64,000 nt of DNA from Gigaspora margarita (Eukaryota; Glomeromycota; Glomeromycetes; Diversisporales; Gigasporaceae). The DNA is taken from NCBI GenBank assembly GCA_009809945.1, contig WTPW01000875.1, positions 70,622 through 134,621 on the forward strand. Reading direction: 5' to 3'. Below, in pieces: positions 1-12,162 of this stretch (its first letter is position 1; each line of letters starts with the position of its first letter). The position numbers and the translations under genes are program-made. The notes below the pieces were generated by a model, which was not told the origin of the DNA, made no database searches, and saw only the letters and a list, made by a program, of their open reading frames with translations.

Positions 1-362
1 TTTATACATTTATAGAATTAATTTAAAAAAATTTATCGAATTTGATCAAGTTTTTGTTAAGTTATTTTAATTTAAACTTTTAAAAAAGTTACTTAAAAAA
101 ATTTGCTTGATTTCTATTAACTCACCCCAAATATCGAGAAATATTTGTTCAAAATTTGAAAAAATTTTTGCCGTAGCTATTTTTTTTTTAAAAGCTGATA
201 AAAAGTCTTCCAAACTTTGAAAATTTCTTGACAAATATCTGATAGGCTTCAAAGAAAATTTATTTAAATAAATTCTTACTAATTTGCTAATTAGTAGAAT
301 TTGATTTTAAAAAATTTCTATCTAATTCCATTGGATAGTTGTCAAGAAAATTTGTCCAAAAA
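1..362. repeat. Remnant of dyad-repeat array, family A
   Basis: The first ~360 bases contain the same building blocks as the arrays near 10.4-11.5 kb and 18.4-19.7 kb: runs of the type caaaatttgaaaaaattttt, the phrase gccgtagcta, and facing AACTTTG/CAAAGTT half-sites with attached tcttgacaa. No intact gene is visible. The copy is cut by the window edge, so its left end cannot be given. It is more diverged than the other two arrays. Confidence 0.5.
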
Positions 363-437
363 TTAAGAATTCTACTTTGATAACTTACGTACATCAAATA
401 TTACGTGACTTTAGGTACGATATGAAAGTGCAAGTTA

Positions 438-1948
438 GGGTGTCCAGGATTATGATCCGGTAAATGCCAAATAATGCATCCGGTAAATTACAAATTATGC
501 AAATTATGCGGACCCCAGGATTAGGGTTAAAAAATTTTGCTGCCCAAATATCAAAATCTGCTGTAGTGCAAGACAAACGTTTATAACCAAAAATTTAGTA
601 TATGAAATTGTTTTTACATGTTATTATACAAATAATATTGTCGAACTCTAACAGGACCCCTGAATACTAATATTATATATATATATAACCTTTGTCTTTA
701 AACTTTATATGAGTGTACATTAAATTTTATTATAAAGTGTACACAAACATTAAAGCAACAGTTTAAGTGTACGATATACCTTTAGATAATAATTTTAAAT
801 TTATAATTAAGTGTACAACATAGTTTTAATTAAAAATAATTTAATGTATGACAAAGATATAATAAATGTTTAAAATTAAATTACTTTAAAAAAAGTAAAA
901 GTTAATAAATTATATTTATGTTTTAAAATTTCTATTAATTGAAATTGGTAATATTCAATTTTATACAATGTTGTAATTCACAAAAGTTATATCTTTTTGT
1001 AAAGCAACAATATTATATTATAATGCTAAAGAGACCTTTATTCAAGTAAAATAGAAACTTATCTACTAGTAACTATTGAGTTAATTCATATATATTCTCT
1101 ATACAGTACATACCAATCATTGCAATACTTAAGCAAACAATATTGATATTGTTCTAGAATCAATTTAGAGACAGGTATATAAAGTTGATACTAAATTATG
1201 CACAATGAATAAATATTGTCACTATTATTGATTTTACTAGTTTTTATTAAATTTGTATATTATATATATTATATTTATATATTATGTACGACTAACATTC
1301 TTGCACAATAAGTAACTATATGACATATCTTTTTTGATATTATTAATTAAGTATACATCAAAGGTTGAGTTAAGTTGTTATTAAAAAAATAAGATTTGTG
1401 TAACTGTATGATAAACATTTTAAAAAATTTAGTCTAAGTGTACTACAAATGTTTTATGCATATATTCAGGGGTCCTACTCTAACCTAACAAAATTTTACT
1501 AGAAATTTTTGTGCTCTAATTTTGCTCATGTCAAAAATTACAAGTACATATGTACGTACATTATGTAGCTTACATTGTATAACCAATAGTGTGTTAGCAT
1601 ATAATCATTATACCAATGCTATAAAAGTTCTAGTATAATAAATAATTGTTGCTATATTCAGATCAATTAATTTTAAAGTATAAATGCTATGATGGTTTAG
1701 CTAGCATTATTACATGATCCTACTTGGATTTAGCTAACATTAGAGTATAATATAGGCTAACTTGATATCACATTCTGTATAACTTAATCTGTGTAACATC
1801 AATTGGCCAATAGAAATTTCTTTATATGAGAGAGTGGATAAATTATACAAGATTATGCGAATTTCTTTAAATTATGTGAAATCGCATATTTTATATGCTA
1901 TAAGGTGAATTATACAGAAATTATCCCAGATTATAATCCTGGACACTC
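438..1948. mobile_element. TA-flanked TIR element, GGGTGTCCAG family
   Basis: The left end GGGTGTCCAGGATTAT faces an inverted ATAATCCTGGACACTC on the right, one mismatch in 16. Both ends are flanked by TA (436-437 and 1949-1950), the target used by Tc1/mariner-like elements. There is no coding potential. A second TIR element (653-1476) sits inside, so the original length was about 680 bp. A short relative with similar ends lies at 12801-13017. Confidence 0.6.
653..1476. mobile_element. Non-autonomous hAT-type element, 8-bp TSD
   Basis: The 14-bp terminal inverted repeats AGGACCCCTGAATA match perfectly, and both sides are flanked by the same 8-bp target duplication ACTCTAAC (645-652 and 1477-1484). 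An 8-bp duplication is the hallmark of hAT transposases. The interior is AT-rich with repeated AAGTGTAC-like subterminal motifs and no ORF. It lies inside the element at 438-1948, so it inserted later. Confidence 0.8.
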
Positions 1949-2094
1949 TATTCCCCAGTTGCACCAACAAAATTTTTAGATCACGTGATGACTAGAGTTT
2001 CAACCCGGAATATACTAACCCAGGTCACCTGTGTTAAAACAGTGATCTGGGCTACAAAATTGTAACCTGGGTCAAAACGGGTTATATATTGATA

Positions 2095-2880
2095 GCTTAA
2101 TTTTGACTTTTCTTTTTTTTTTTGTATTTTAAGATCTAACTAAATCAGTATTATTATTGTTATAGCCTAACTAACATGTTTTTTGTATATGCAATTAAAC
2201 ATCTAGCTAAATTAGTATCATGATTATTAAAGCTACTAACATGATAGTATGATTCTTTCCCATTACAATATATTAATAATTTACTAAATTTTGCTTTACC
2301 GCATTTTTTTTAACAATAAATTGTAACCCAGATCATATATCGAATAGGTTAACTTTACCTTTCTTTTTTTTGTATCATTAAGCATCTAACTAAATTAGTA
2401 TTGTAATTGTTAAAACCCATTAATAAACTAATGTGTTTGTGTCAAAACGAGTTATATAATGAATAGGTTAATTTTAACTTTTCTTTTTTTTGTATTAAGC
2501 ATCTAACTAAATTAGTATTGTAATTGTTATAGCCCACTAGCTAATGTGTTTTTTTTGTATACGCAATTAAATATTTAGCTAAATTAGTATTATGATTATT
2601 AAAGCTACTAACATGATAGTGTGATTCTTTCCCGTTAACAATATATTAACCCAGTAACTTTACTTTTTTTTTGTATTATTGAGCATCTAACTAATTAATC
2701 TCGTGGTCATTAAAACCCATTATATGAACTAGTGTGTTTTTTTTTGTATACAATTAAGCATCTAGCTAAATTAGTATCATGATTATTAACCCCATTTATG
2801 AAGTAGTATACGCAATTAAGCATCTAGCTAAATTAGTATCATGATTATAAAACCCCACTTTATAAAGTAGCATGCAAGGC
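2095..2880 (+). repeat. Degenerate tandem repeats in hAT 5' subterminal region
   Basis: A phrase of the type aagcatctagctaaattagt followed by atcatgattatt recurs about eight times, interleaved with ttttttttgtata tracts and with gctactaacatgatag. The copies are imperfect, and pairs of them form larger repeats. No ORF is present. The block lies between the left hAT end and the transposase gene, where hAT elements often carry transposase-binding subterminal repeats; a binding role here is inference. Confidence 0.65.
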
Positions 2881-3423
2881 TAGTAGATATGAAAAATAAT
2901 TTACTTTACTGCATTTTTTCTAACAATAAAAAATGCTAAAGCGGAGCATCATGTGTGATTTTAATATTAATCATTAATGCATTATAGTAATAAAATAAAT
3001 AGATCATACTGTATCTGTAATTGATAGTTAATTTTCTTTACATTAATTGTCATTTTTTTAATTTACTTCCTTTCTTTTAAAATAACCATTTTTCTTTTAA
3101 AGCTAAAATTTTCAAAGAATTCATTGTTTATAATTTTTTTTTATATATACAATATAATGAACGATAACGAAGATATAAATAATAATGAATATTCTAGAGA
3201 AATTGCATTAGTCAAATTGCATTTGGAAGTTGATGATAAAGAAGATGAAAATTCAGTCCTTCAGAAGATTAGCAATAACGAAGGTGAACCTTCAGAAGAA
3301 ATTACATTGCATTTTGGAGCCAGTTATAATATTTCTCTTTGTTCTGGTGAAGCATCTTCAGAAAATCAATTACATGTAAAAAAAAAAAATTAGATCATAC
3401 AAAACATAGACAATTAAACTATC

Positions 3424-3773
3424 TAGAGATGTATCAGTCCTGAAAAAGACCAGTTCAGAACTGGTCCCGAACTGGGACTGATAAGGACTGTGGAACCATT
3501 AAAGGACCAGTCCTGGGACCGGTCTTGTAAATATAACTGTGATGTTCATATTACCCAATCAAATTTCTTGATCAGGTGTAACATAGATCATATGATGTTT
3601 GTTTACATCTGACAGTAAATAATTACATCATTTTTGGCCAATAAAATCTTATGCATTAAGATTGACGTAATCATTAAAGAACCATTATAGGACCAAAGGA
3701 TCAGACCAAACTGGGACCATAAACACTATGATAACAGTCCTCTTAGGGACTGGACCGAACTGATGCAACCCTA
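3424..3773. mobile_element. hAT-type MITE rich in ggaccagtcc motifs
   Basis: The ends TAGAGATGTATCAG and (reverse) TAGGGTTGCATCAG are flanked by a perfect 8-bp target duplication AAACTATC at 3416-3423 and 3774-3781. The 350-bp interior is an imperfect palindrome of repeated accagtcc/ggactggt words. It is inserted between the acidic N-terminal segment and the BED finger of the hAT transposase. Fragments with similar wording occur near 50.9, 51.8 and 54.0 kb. Confidence 0.8.
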
Positions 3774-5399
3774 AAACTATCTAAAGCCTAAACTAAATTA
3801 TACAAAGAATAGTTGGGTATGGAAGTATTTAAAATAAGCAAAGATAGACAGTACGATATATGTCAGGTTGAAGTACTGAATTTAAGCAATAAAACTGTTA
3901 AATGCAATTATAAATTTTTACATGATGGTAGTACTGGGAATATGAGTAGCCATCTTCCGTGCAAACATAATCTATATGAAAAAAAAACTTAAGTTTTTTA
4001 TTAACATATATTTTAGTATTTTTTAATTTAATAGTTATTCTTAATATTTTATAATATAGAAGCAAGATCACATAATTCAGCAAACATTATCAGAGGCATT
4101 TGAATGGGCTAATGTTAAGATGCACAAGGAACCACCAAATAAAGAAATCTAGCAAGCAATTACCTGAAAGAATAGTTGTTGACAATTTGCCATTTAATAT
4201 AATAAAAAAAAAGTATATAAAAAAATGATGAAGATTGTCAATTCAGCATTTCAGCTTTCTACTAATAAAAAAATTCAAGAGGAAATTAATATAGAATATT
4301 CTAATGCCATCAAAAACTTAAGGAGATTATTAGATAATACATGTGAAATGGCATCTTTAACAACTGATCTGTGGACTGCACAGAGCAAACACAGGTATAT
4401 TGGTATAACAGTTCATTGGCTATCAGAGGATTTTAAAATTTATGATTGTTTTCTTTGTATAGAGCGAATGCCATATCCATATTCTTCTGAAAATATAGTT
4501 ACATTTTTAAAAAAAAAGTTTTGGAATTTGGGTTAGATAAAAAAATTATATGTGTTATAACAGACAATGGTAGTAATATAGTTAAAGCAAATGGCTCATA
4601 GAATAAGGCTGAACATTTATCATATGCAGCTCATATTCTATAATTATCTGTTGCACGTGCTTTTATAAAATCAAATAATTATATTAAATGAATTAAGTGA
4701 TTAGTTCAGTTTTTTACTAAATCTCCTAAACAAAGTGAGCATCTTGATGAAGCACAACAAGAATATCAATAACACTTGCAAGTTCAAAATGATATATCAA
4801 ATTCTGATAATAGTGATTTGATTGATATTATTTTAGAAAATCCTATTCGAAATATCTCTAATATTAAGACTAGGTAGAATTCAAAATACAGTCAGGGAAT
4901 ATACCGAATTAGGATAATGTTGATTGCTCCTTTTATGGTAACAAAATATCGATCAGACTATTCTAGATTCCATTCTACAGATCATCAGCTCTGTGCAACT
5001 AGCCAATAAAATTGCAAGGCCAAATGTAATGGCCAAGAATTTTATTACTGCAAGATTTCTTATTTTCTTATTACCTGTTAATAAAAGGCAATTTATTCCA
5101 TGCAGCCAGCAAAAAAAACCTTTTATTTAAAGATTCTGATGACTATAAAGCTAATGTCATTCTAGTTTTTTTTAATCGCTAAGTATTTGCTTTCGAGCAA
5201 ATTGTCTAGTCCCTTCAGAGCGTGGGATACTTTACTTTGAAATTAAAGTTATAGACAAAAAAAAATGGGTATCTAATAATTATTTTGGTTTTTTTTTAAC
5301 TTTTTTTAAGTTATACACTATTTCCTCTATAAAATCAACTTTGTCTATTTTACTAAAAAACTTTTTGGCCTGTTTGTTTATTATTTTAGCTGAAAAAGA

Positions 5400-5810
5400 A
5401 ACTAGAACCATATTAGTCAAACTTGCACACAATGTCCCTCTTCTAAAGTGTAAACTATTCATATTGGTGCTTATTTTAATCGTATGAAGGATTTAGATAT
5501 CATAAGAAAAAAATGGTCTTCTACTGCTCCTGAATGGCGACGAGCTTGTAATGGATTGAATCTTGAAGGTAGTTAATTGTTATTTATTGAATTCTGGAAT
5601 TAAAAAATAAAGTAGATGTACATATTTTTGCTAAACAAAACTCTACTTTTAGGAAACTGCATTAAATCTTTTTGCAGTGTCTATAATAGCAGTCGTATTA
5701 TTCATCAATGGGGTTATAGCGACTTCAACTTTTTTCAGAATGTATGTTTTATCTATAGCTTGTGTTTTTTAAAATGCCAAGTGGAGAGTAAGCAGTTCTA
5801 GAAAATCAGG
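5400..5810 (+). pseudogene. Fragment of a host-like cysteine-rich protein gene
   Basis: One frame reads QTCTQCPSS, a stop, then TIHIGAYFNRMKDLDIIRKK and WSSTAPEWRRACNGLNLEG up to about 5570. A GT-AG intron (about 5571-5650) follows, then NCIKSFCSVYNSSRIIHQWG. Paired Cys motifs, the APEWR..GLNLEG phrase and the downstream NC...C.VYN spacing remind me of a Cys-rich domain seen in large lineage-specific protein families of Glomeromycotina and some protists; this is recollection, not a search. It looks like a captured gene piece inside the CAGTCAGGG element, now broken by a stop and cut by the insertion at 5870. Confidence 0.4.
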
Positions 5811-5869
5811 CTCTGTTCAAGCTCATAAGCATCACTTTTGTTATGATTTTTTATAGTCTTTTAATTCCA

Positions 5870-7297
5870 TTTTCTTAATAGAATGATTAGAATTGGATAA
5901 TGTACAAAACAATACGATAAAAAAATAGATAATTCAGATTATATATAGATTAACGTCTATATCATAACTTTTAGGACAGGAAAACAAGGAAAATGAATCA
6001 TGGGGTGTGGTTATCATAGTGACAATAGATATTCTTTTTGTTTTGGAAGCGATATAGCATATAATTTATCATATATACTTGGTGATATAGTTGGATACTA
6101 TCTAAACTTTAGGGAAAACATAAGTGTTTCACACTAAAATGGAATAAACTTAGGTAACCAACATTGAAAATTAAAAGTTTTTTTTTTATAGTAATAATTC
6201 CATAATTTAATATTCTCGTTAATTATTACATAAATTAATACCTTCGATAATTTTATATAAATTAATATCTTCACTGATTATTAAATAATTTAATATTTGG
6301 GTTAGGTGCTGGGAAAAGGGCCCAAAATGACAATTTTTTCAAAAGACTTTTTTTATATAAATTAATTTAGAATAAGATTAGGATCATTTTTTACTTAAAA
6401 CACAAAGGTAGTTGTATTAATAAAAATTTGCAGTATAGCTCTTTAAAGTTTGTAATTTTTTATGGTTTATTATAAAATTTATAACATAAAAATTGATTTT
6501 CTAAAGATCTTTTTTTTGTCAATTTCCGCCCTTTTCTCAGCATCTAGCCCATTTTAATAATTATTACATAATTTAATAATATTTTCGCAAATTATTAAAA
6601 AAATAAAATTTTTATTATTAAATAAATAAAATTTTCTCTAATTATTATATAATTATGATATCTTTGCAAATTATTAAATAATTTAATGATATCTTTGCTA
6701 ATTATTAACTAAATAAATTTTTCTAATTATTAAAGAAATTAATTTTTTTGCACATTATTAAATAAATTAATTATTCAATAATTATTTTGTTATTTCTTCG
6801 TTGGTTATTTGCTAATTATTGAACCATTCTTGTGTGGTTCATATTTTTCATTTCCTGCTACTAATTAATTGGTTTGAACTGATCTAAACCTAACACAAGG
6901 ATATAGAATGCCTTTGAAATTGCTGCAAGATGGCCTTAAAATATTTTATAATTATTAAATTTCTGTCTATTCATTTAAAAAATATAACTTTTAATTATAA
7001 AAGTCGGTTACCTAAGTTAATTCCATTTTTAGTATGATCCATTTTTAGTACGATAAATCATATAGGATGCCACTTTCTGAACAAAAAGATTAACCATTGT
7101 CACTATGATAACCACACCTCTATGATTCATTTTCCTGTCCTAAAAATATGATATAGATGTTAATTTATAATAACAAGAAATTAAAATAATAACTTGTTAT
7201 TACCAGGCATAAGCATATTATTTATATAATTTGAATCATCTATTCTTTATCGCTTTGCTTTGTACAATATCTAATTCCAAACCTTCTATTAAGAAAA
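5870..7297. mobile_element. Long-TIR element (~1.4 kb) nested in CAGTCAGGG element
   Basis: The left arm begins TTTTCTTAATAGAA and the right arm, read in reverse, TTTTCTTAATAGAAGG. Similarity between the arms extends over about 300 bp, including inverted copies of gttatcatagtgacaat and ttaggacaggaaaac. The interior is AT-rich with many taattattaaataattt words. No coding region is visible. I cannot define a clean target duplication. A smaller TIR element (6298-6551) sits at its centre. Confidence 0.6.
6298..6551. mobile_element. Small TIR element at centre of the nest
   Basis: TGGGTTAGGTGCTGGGAAAA faces a right end that reads TGGGCTAGATGCTGAGAAAA in reverse, three mismatches in 20. The interior has no ORF. 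The flanks are too AT-rich to decide a target duplication. This is the innermost layer of the 1993-9631 stack. Confidence 0.55.
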
Positions 7298-9907
7298 TTT
7301 TTACTTCAACATGCTTTTTTTACAGGTTCTAATTACTTTAGTAGTAAAATTTGCTTTAATGGATTATTTAGTGGATTATTAAGCTAAATGCTCTATAGCT
7401 ATAGCAAAAGCCTTTTTGCAAAAGGTAAGAAGCTTAAAAGCATATAATCTGCAAGCAAGATTACCTTCTTACCTTTCAGCTTGTGTATAAAATAATCTTG
7501 GATTTTGGGTCTCATCTACTTTTTTAACAAGCAGTAACTCGCGTGGATTATTGTGAATTATTTAAACTACATGTTCTCTTCTATCTACCTATGCGCTTAT
7601 TTGTGGGGTTTGGTAATAAATTTGGGGCATAAAAAAATTTCCAAAGAATGCTGACCAAAGGGTGTACAAGAACCAATCAAATCTGAAATCTGATACATAG
7701 ATCATTCTAGAATCTGATTTTCTAATTCGGTATATCCCTGACTGAAATATCATTTATGGAAATAACTAGATAAATTACGTAAAGCGATCAAATAGTTAGC
7801 CACTACATTACTTTTATCTAACAAATTAGATGATCAGTCTGATAGCCGTAAACTAAAAAAATTGCTTCTTTTACTACATGAGTGGGATTTGTTAAATCAA
7901 ATTATTGCTTTATTAGAACTATTTGATGATGCTAAGATTTATTTTAGTGAATTGAAATATGCTACTCTATCTATTATATATCCTTTGATTCAGGCACTTA
8001 AATTTACATTCGCTAGTGCTGAAGTAGAATATAATAATTCAGATAATGAACAAGGTAATTGCAAAGTAATTATAAAATAAGTAATAATATGACTTAAAAT
8101 TTTATTAATAATTTAAACAGATACGCCTAGCTTTTGTCACGAAGAATCATCTAATAATGATAATGATGATTCAGAATCTGATGATTCAAATTCTTCATTG
8201 CATTATCATCAAACATCCATAACAGCCACTTCTACTAATTTAGTTAGTAATTCTTTGTCAAATACTCAAATTGTTAAAACAATATAGTATATCATTTATG
8301 ATTCTTTGTTTGAGTATTGGAATGAACCAAAAAATGGTTGGTTTACTAGCAATGCTTTTAGATTCCTGTCTAAAAACACTTTCAAATTGGGATGAAAAAA
8401 CCTAAGAAAAAGCTAAAATGAATTACTAAATTAATTTAAAAGTTTAATTTCATCAAACTATGAACAAACGCCAACATATTCTTATTCAACAAATAGTAAT
8501 ATCTGCTATAATTGTTTGCACTCATCAATTTTTGGTACATCTGCAATAAAAAATACCACTTCCAGTTCTTTAGCTAAATTAGAGTCTTATTTAGACCCTA
8601 TGCAAACACCTATTGCTAAAGATAACGAAAATCTATTTGAATGGTGGGCAAAATGGAAAACTAATTTTCCTAATGTAGCTAAGTTAGCCAGAAAATATTT
8701 ATCTATTCCTGCGTCTTCTGTACCTAGCGAAAGGATATTTTCTGATGCGGATAATTTGATTACTACCAAATATAGCCAGCTAGATCCAATGTTAATAAGT
8801 AAAATAATGTTTATGAAAAGAAATTTAGATGAAATTTCAATATTTTAGAATTGACGAAAAAAGGTTAGTTTGGGAATAAATTAGCAACTAAAATTTTACA
8901 GTATTAAAAATTATGTTTTATTTTGTAATTAAAATGCAGTCTTCTAATTTTACAATTAGATATCCATTCTATTATAATATGCAACAACTTCGAACATTAT
9001 GCTTATCGAATTTATGAATTATTAATAACTCATTTGGCACAAAGAACTTTAAATGAATTTTTTTATATTTTAGATTTTATGTTTAAATCTTTCACAATAA
9101 TCCCACATTATTATAACTAAAAATTATTAGGATTATTTATTTATAATATAAGGCTGGCCATTATTTTAGTTTTAATGTAAGGCTAGTCATTATTGAATAT
9201 ATTAATTTGAAATTTATTATTGTTTTGCTTTAAAGTTAAGTTAACCAGAAATTGTTGTTATATTAGCACATGTTCGTAATTATTCCATTAAATCTTATAT
9301 AATGTTCAAGTTTTTTCAAATTACAAAAGGCAACATAAACTGACATAATACCATACAGTATACATATGCACATTATTTTTGTAATAGTTCATGAGCAATA
9401 AACGAAATAATAGTCCAAAAAAGGCAGTAATAGTAGTAAAATTTGCTCCATGCTTGGGTAAGATATAACCACGACCTTAGTATACATTATATTAAACCAT
9501 TATCCTGAAATTTCAGGTAGCTTACCTAAAATTTCAGGATTAGTGCATATAACCCGTTTTCACCTGGGTCACCCGAGAAACTTGAAATCAGGTGATCCAG
9601 ATAAAGAAATTGCATCTGGGTCTAACCTCTAGTGATGACCAACCCAAATTTTTTTTATTAGGTTAGAGTTAGGGTGAGTGCTCAGCTAGGGTTTGGGTTT
9701 AGGTTGTTATATAGCAAAATCATCCAAGAAAAACTTTTTTTAGTTAAAAAAGTGGTTTTTTTTATGCAAACTTTTGAGAAATAAGCTTTTTTTGACAAAA
9801 GAGACATTTTGAGATGTTTGTTTTGAATTTTCTGATCATGTATTGTTACACTAAATTATGATTTTTTATTGGCCAATAATCACGTAGGCGAGAAAATTTG
9901 TTGGCAA

Positions 9908-10340
9908 TACTGGGGTAGTTGTATCCATAGACTTTCTGATGTAGCTCACCCACAAAAAATTTTCAGGTTATGTGACTTATTGTGGCGCAAACCAATTGAA
10001 TTTTAGGATCTGGTATAATATAAAAATCACGCTTTTTATAATTTTTTATCAAAATCACTAATAACTCTAAAGTTTGTCTATGAAATTGTCTTCTGCGCAT
10101 TAACAAAAAAAATTCCTTGCAAAATTTTGGTATAAAAGCGCTCTAAAAACCAAGCAACTAACCTAAACCCTAACTACTTGATTTATTACTTTAATTCTTT
10201 TGCTTTATTCATTTGTTTTGATTGTTTATTTCACATTACACCTAATCTCAAAATTTGGTTGGTTTGTGCCACAAAAAAATTACATGACCAGAAATTTTGT
10301 GGGTGAGCTACTACCGTCACTATTTCAATATTCCCCAGTA
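9908..10340. mobile_element. MITE inserted in left arm of foldback element
   Basis: The ends TACTGGGG and inverted CCCCAGTA are followed inward by about 90 bp of matching inverted sequence (gtagctcacccacaaaa and ttttgtgggtgagctac, then tggcgcaaaccaa and ttggtttgtgcca). GCAA flanks both sides, which may be a 4-bp target duplication. The interior is AT-rich without coding content. Confidence 0.65.
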
Positions 10341-10434
10341 GCAAAACTACGTTTTTGATACTCCTGACTTACTTTTTTGATACTAATCGACATGCAGATC
10401 CCGGTAAAAATAAAAAATTTAAACTTTGAGCAAA

Positions 10435-11500
10435 GATATCTCGACAACTACATGCTTAATCTTATAAAACCTTTTTGATTTGAATTCCATGGATTCATAG
10501 AATTCAAATAAAAAAAATTTCATCGAATTTAGCCATATGGTTGTCGAAATATCTTCACTCAAAATTAAAGAAAATCAAAACGCCTATCAAAATAGAAGCT
10601 GTGCCAAATTTCTCTCTAACTTTGAGTGAAGATATCTCGATAACCATCTGATCAAATTCGATAAAACTTTTTTTGTTTGAATCCTATGGATTCATAGAAT
10701 TCAAATAAAAAAATGTTCATCGAATTTAGTCAAGTGACTATCGAGATGCCTTCGCTCAACAATAGAGAAAAATAAAACGCCTATCAAATAGGTATTTTCT
10801 CACTAACTTTGAGCGAAGATATCTTGATAACAGTCTGTCCAAATTTTATAAAACTTTTATCTTTCAATTCTATGTATTCATAAAATTTAAATAAAAATTT
10901 TCATTGCATTTAGTCAAGTGGGTGTTGAGATACCTTCGCTCGAAGTTAGAAAGAAAGTTTGGCATTGATACGCATTTTGATTTTTTCTTTGAGCGAAGAT
11001 ATCTTGACAACCACTTGATTAAATGCGATAATTTTTTTTGAATTCTATGAATCCATAGAATTCAAATAAAAAAAGTTTTATCGAATTCGGTTAGATAGTT
11101 ATCGAGATATCTTCGCTCAAAGTTAGAAAGAAAATTTGCCGTAGCTTCTATTTTGATAGACGTTTTGATTTTTCTCTAAAGATATCTCGATAACACTTGA
11201 CTAAATTCGATGAAAAATTTTTTATTCGAATTCTATGAATCCATAGGATTCAGACAAAAAAAGCTTTATCGAATTTGGTCAGATGGTTATCGAGATATCT
11301 TCGCTCAAAGTTAGAGAGAAATTTGGCGCAGCTTCTATTTTAATAGGCGTTTTGATTTTCTCTAATTTGCAGCGAAGATATCTCAACAACCACATGGCTA
11401 AATTCGATAAATTTTTTTTTATTTGAATTCTATGAATCCATAGAATTCAAATCGAAAAGTTTTATCAGATTCAAGCAGGTAGTTGCCGAGATATCTTCGC
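10435..11500. repeat. Dyad-repeat array, family A (~190-bp units)
   Basis: About six units alternate two dyads. One is centred on an EcoRI-like palindrome of the form gaattctatgaatccataga, seen near 10482, 10678, 10865, 11040, 11229 and 11426. The other pairs cttcgctcaaagtt with aactttgagcgaagatatct. Spacing between like dyads is about 175-197 bp. Between them lie phrases such as gccgtagcttctattttgat. Every unit could fold into hairpins on either strand. No ORF is supported. Confidence 0.8.
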
Positions 11501-11821
11501 TCAAAGTTTTTAAATTTTTGATTTTTACCGGGATCTGCATGTCGATCAGTATCAAAAAAAGTGTAAGTTTTGCTCCCCATAAAATATTTCGAGATCAGGT
11601 GTAACGTAACATGATCAAAACAAAACGTCCGTTTTGTCAAAAATCGCTTGTTTCTCTAAAAGTTGCATAAGAAACCACCTTTAGCGCTCTAACAAAATGT
11701 TTTCCTTTAGCGATTTAACTATAGGGACTCTAACTTAATCCTAAAATAGACCCTAACCCTAACTTAAATGAGCTTTAAATTTATTTCGATTATCACGTGA
11801 CTGCAAAATCTTCATGGCGAT

Positions 11822-12162
11822 CAGAGACCCGTAAAAATTTGTATATAAATTAATACAAATTAATGCAAATTTAGATTGATTACGCAAATTAAAACAAATT
11901 TCTAAAGTAAATTCACGTGTATTCTATAAATTTGATTGGCTAATAATGTCGGATAGTGTGCTAAATTAAATTTCCGAAAGAGAAAATGAATGAACATAAA
12001 GACGAGCAAGGTTAGAACAAAATTTTTGAGTAAATTTTTGATGTTTTCCGGAACAAATCGCAAATTCATATAAAGTTAATATCTTATTACAAATTAATAC
12101 AAATTTTTGCAATAACGCAAATAAAGATTTTGTATAACACAAAAAATTTTTACGGGTCTCTG
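11822..12162. mobile_element. TIR element CAGAGACCCG
   Basis: CAGAGACCCGTAAAAATTT on the left matches the inverted right end AAATTTTTACGGGTCTCTG. Internal acaaattaatacaaattaat and acgcaaat words are repeated in both halves. I do not see a convincing target duplication. There is no coding content. Confidence 0.65.

Larger units (their letters stand above)
4889..7744. mobile_element. TIR element CAGTCAGGG, 5-bp duplication, inserted in hAT transposase
   Basis: The left end CAGTCAGGGAATATACCG faces the right end (reverse) CAGTCAGGGATATACCG. The 5-bp AAATA is duplicated at 4884-4888 and 7745-7749. Removing the insert and one duplication restores an uninterrupted hAT reading across the site, which supports the boundaries. 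The superfamily is not clear from the ends. The interior holds a gene-like fragment (5400-5810) and a nested TIR element (5870-7297). Confidence 0.7.
3157..8848 (+). pseudogene. hAT-family transposase, broken (BED finger, DDE core, dimerisation domain)
   Basis: An acidic N-terminal segment starts at 3157. A BED-type zinc finger at about 3811-3971 shows Trp-rich SWVW, two Cys, and STGNMSSHL followed by a His, with a one-base frameshift at its start. The catalytic region near 4225-4880 has the typical LTTDLWT at 4357 and a VITDNGSN segment at 4555. It continues after a 2.86-kb insertion at 7750-8080 (ATTLLLSNK, LLEPFDDA-like LLELFDDA, KYATLSI). A likely intron covers about 8058-8121. The C-terminal hAT dimerisation domain is intact at 8516-8848 (LARKYLSIPASSVPSERIFS). 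Many in-frame stops occur where the family has Gln, Arg or Trp, for example at 4641, 4689, 4698 and 4875. It is clearly dead. Confidence 0.85.
1993..9631 (+). mobile_element. hAT transposon, dead, with nested insertions
   Basis: Imperfect terminal inverted repeats start TAGAGTTTCAACCCGG on the left and TAGAGGTTAGACCCAG on the right. They are flanked by a perfect 8-bp target duplication GTGATGAC at 1985-1992 and 9632-9639. Subterminal copies of an accgggt/acccaggt motif recur near both ends. The element encodes a broken hAT transposase read on the plus strand. Its 7.6 kb is inflated by insertions at 3424-3773 and 4889-7744; without them it is about 4.4 kb. The ends are shared with the element at 23470-24934. 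Confidence 0.85.
9660..11775. mobile_element. Foldback/TIR element carrying a dyad-repeat array
   Basis: Long inverted arms can be followed from both sides: left gcttttttttgacaaaa-like text and gacatgcagatcccggtaaa (about 10390), right the inverted tttaccgggatctgcatgtc (about 11527) and further out ttgtcaaaaatcgcttgttt. The outer ends are fuzzy ctaaccctaact-like tracts, so the borders are approximate. A MITE (9908-10340) split the left arm. The core is the array at 10435-11500. No protein is encoded. Confidence 0.6.
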
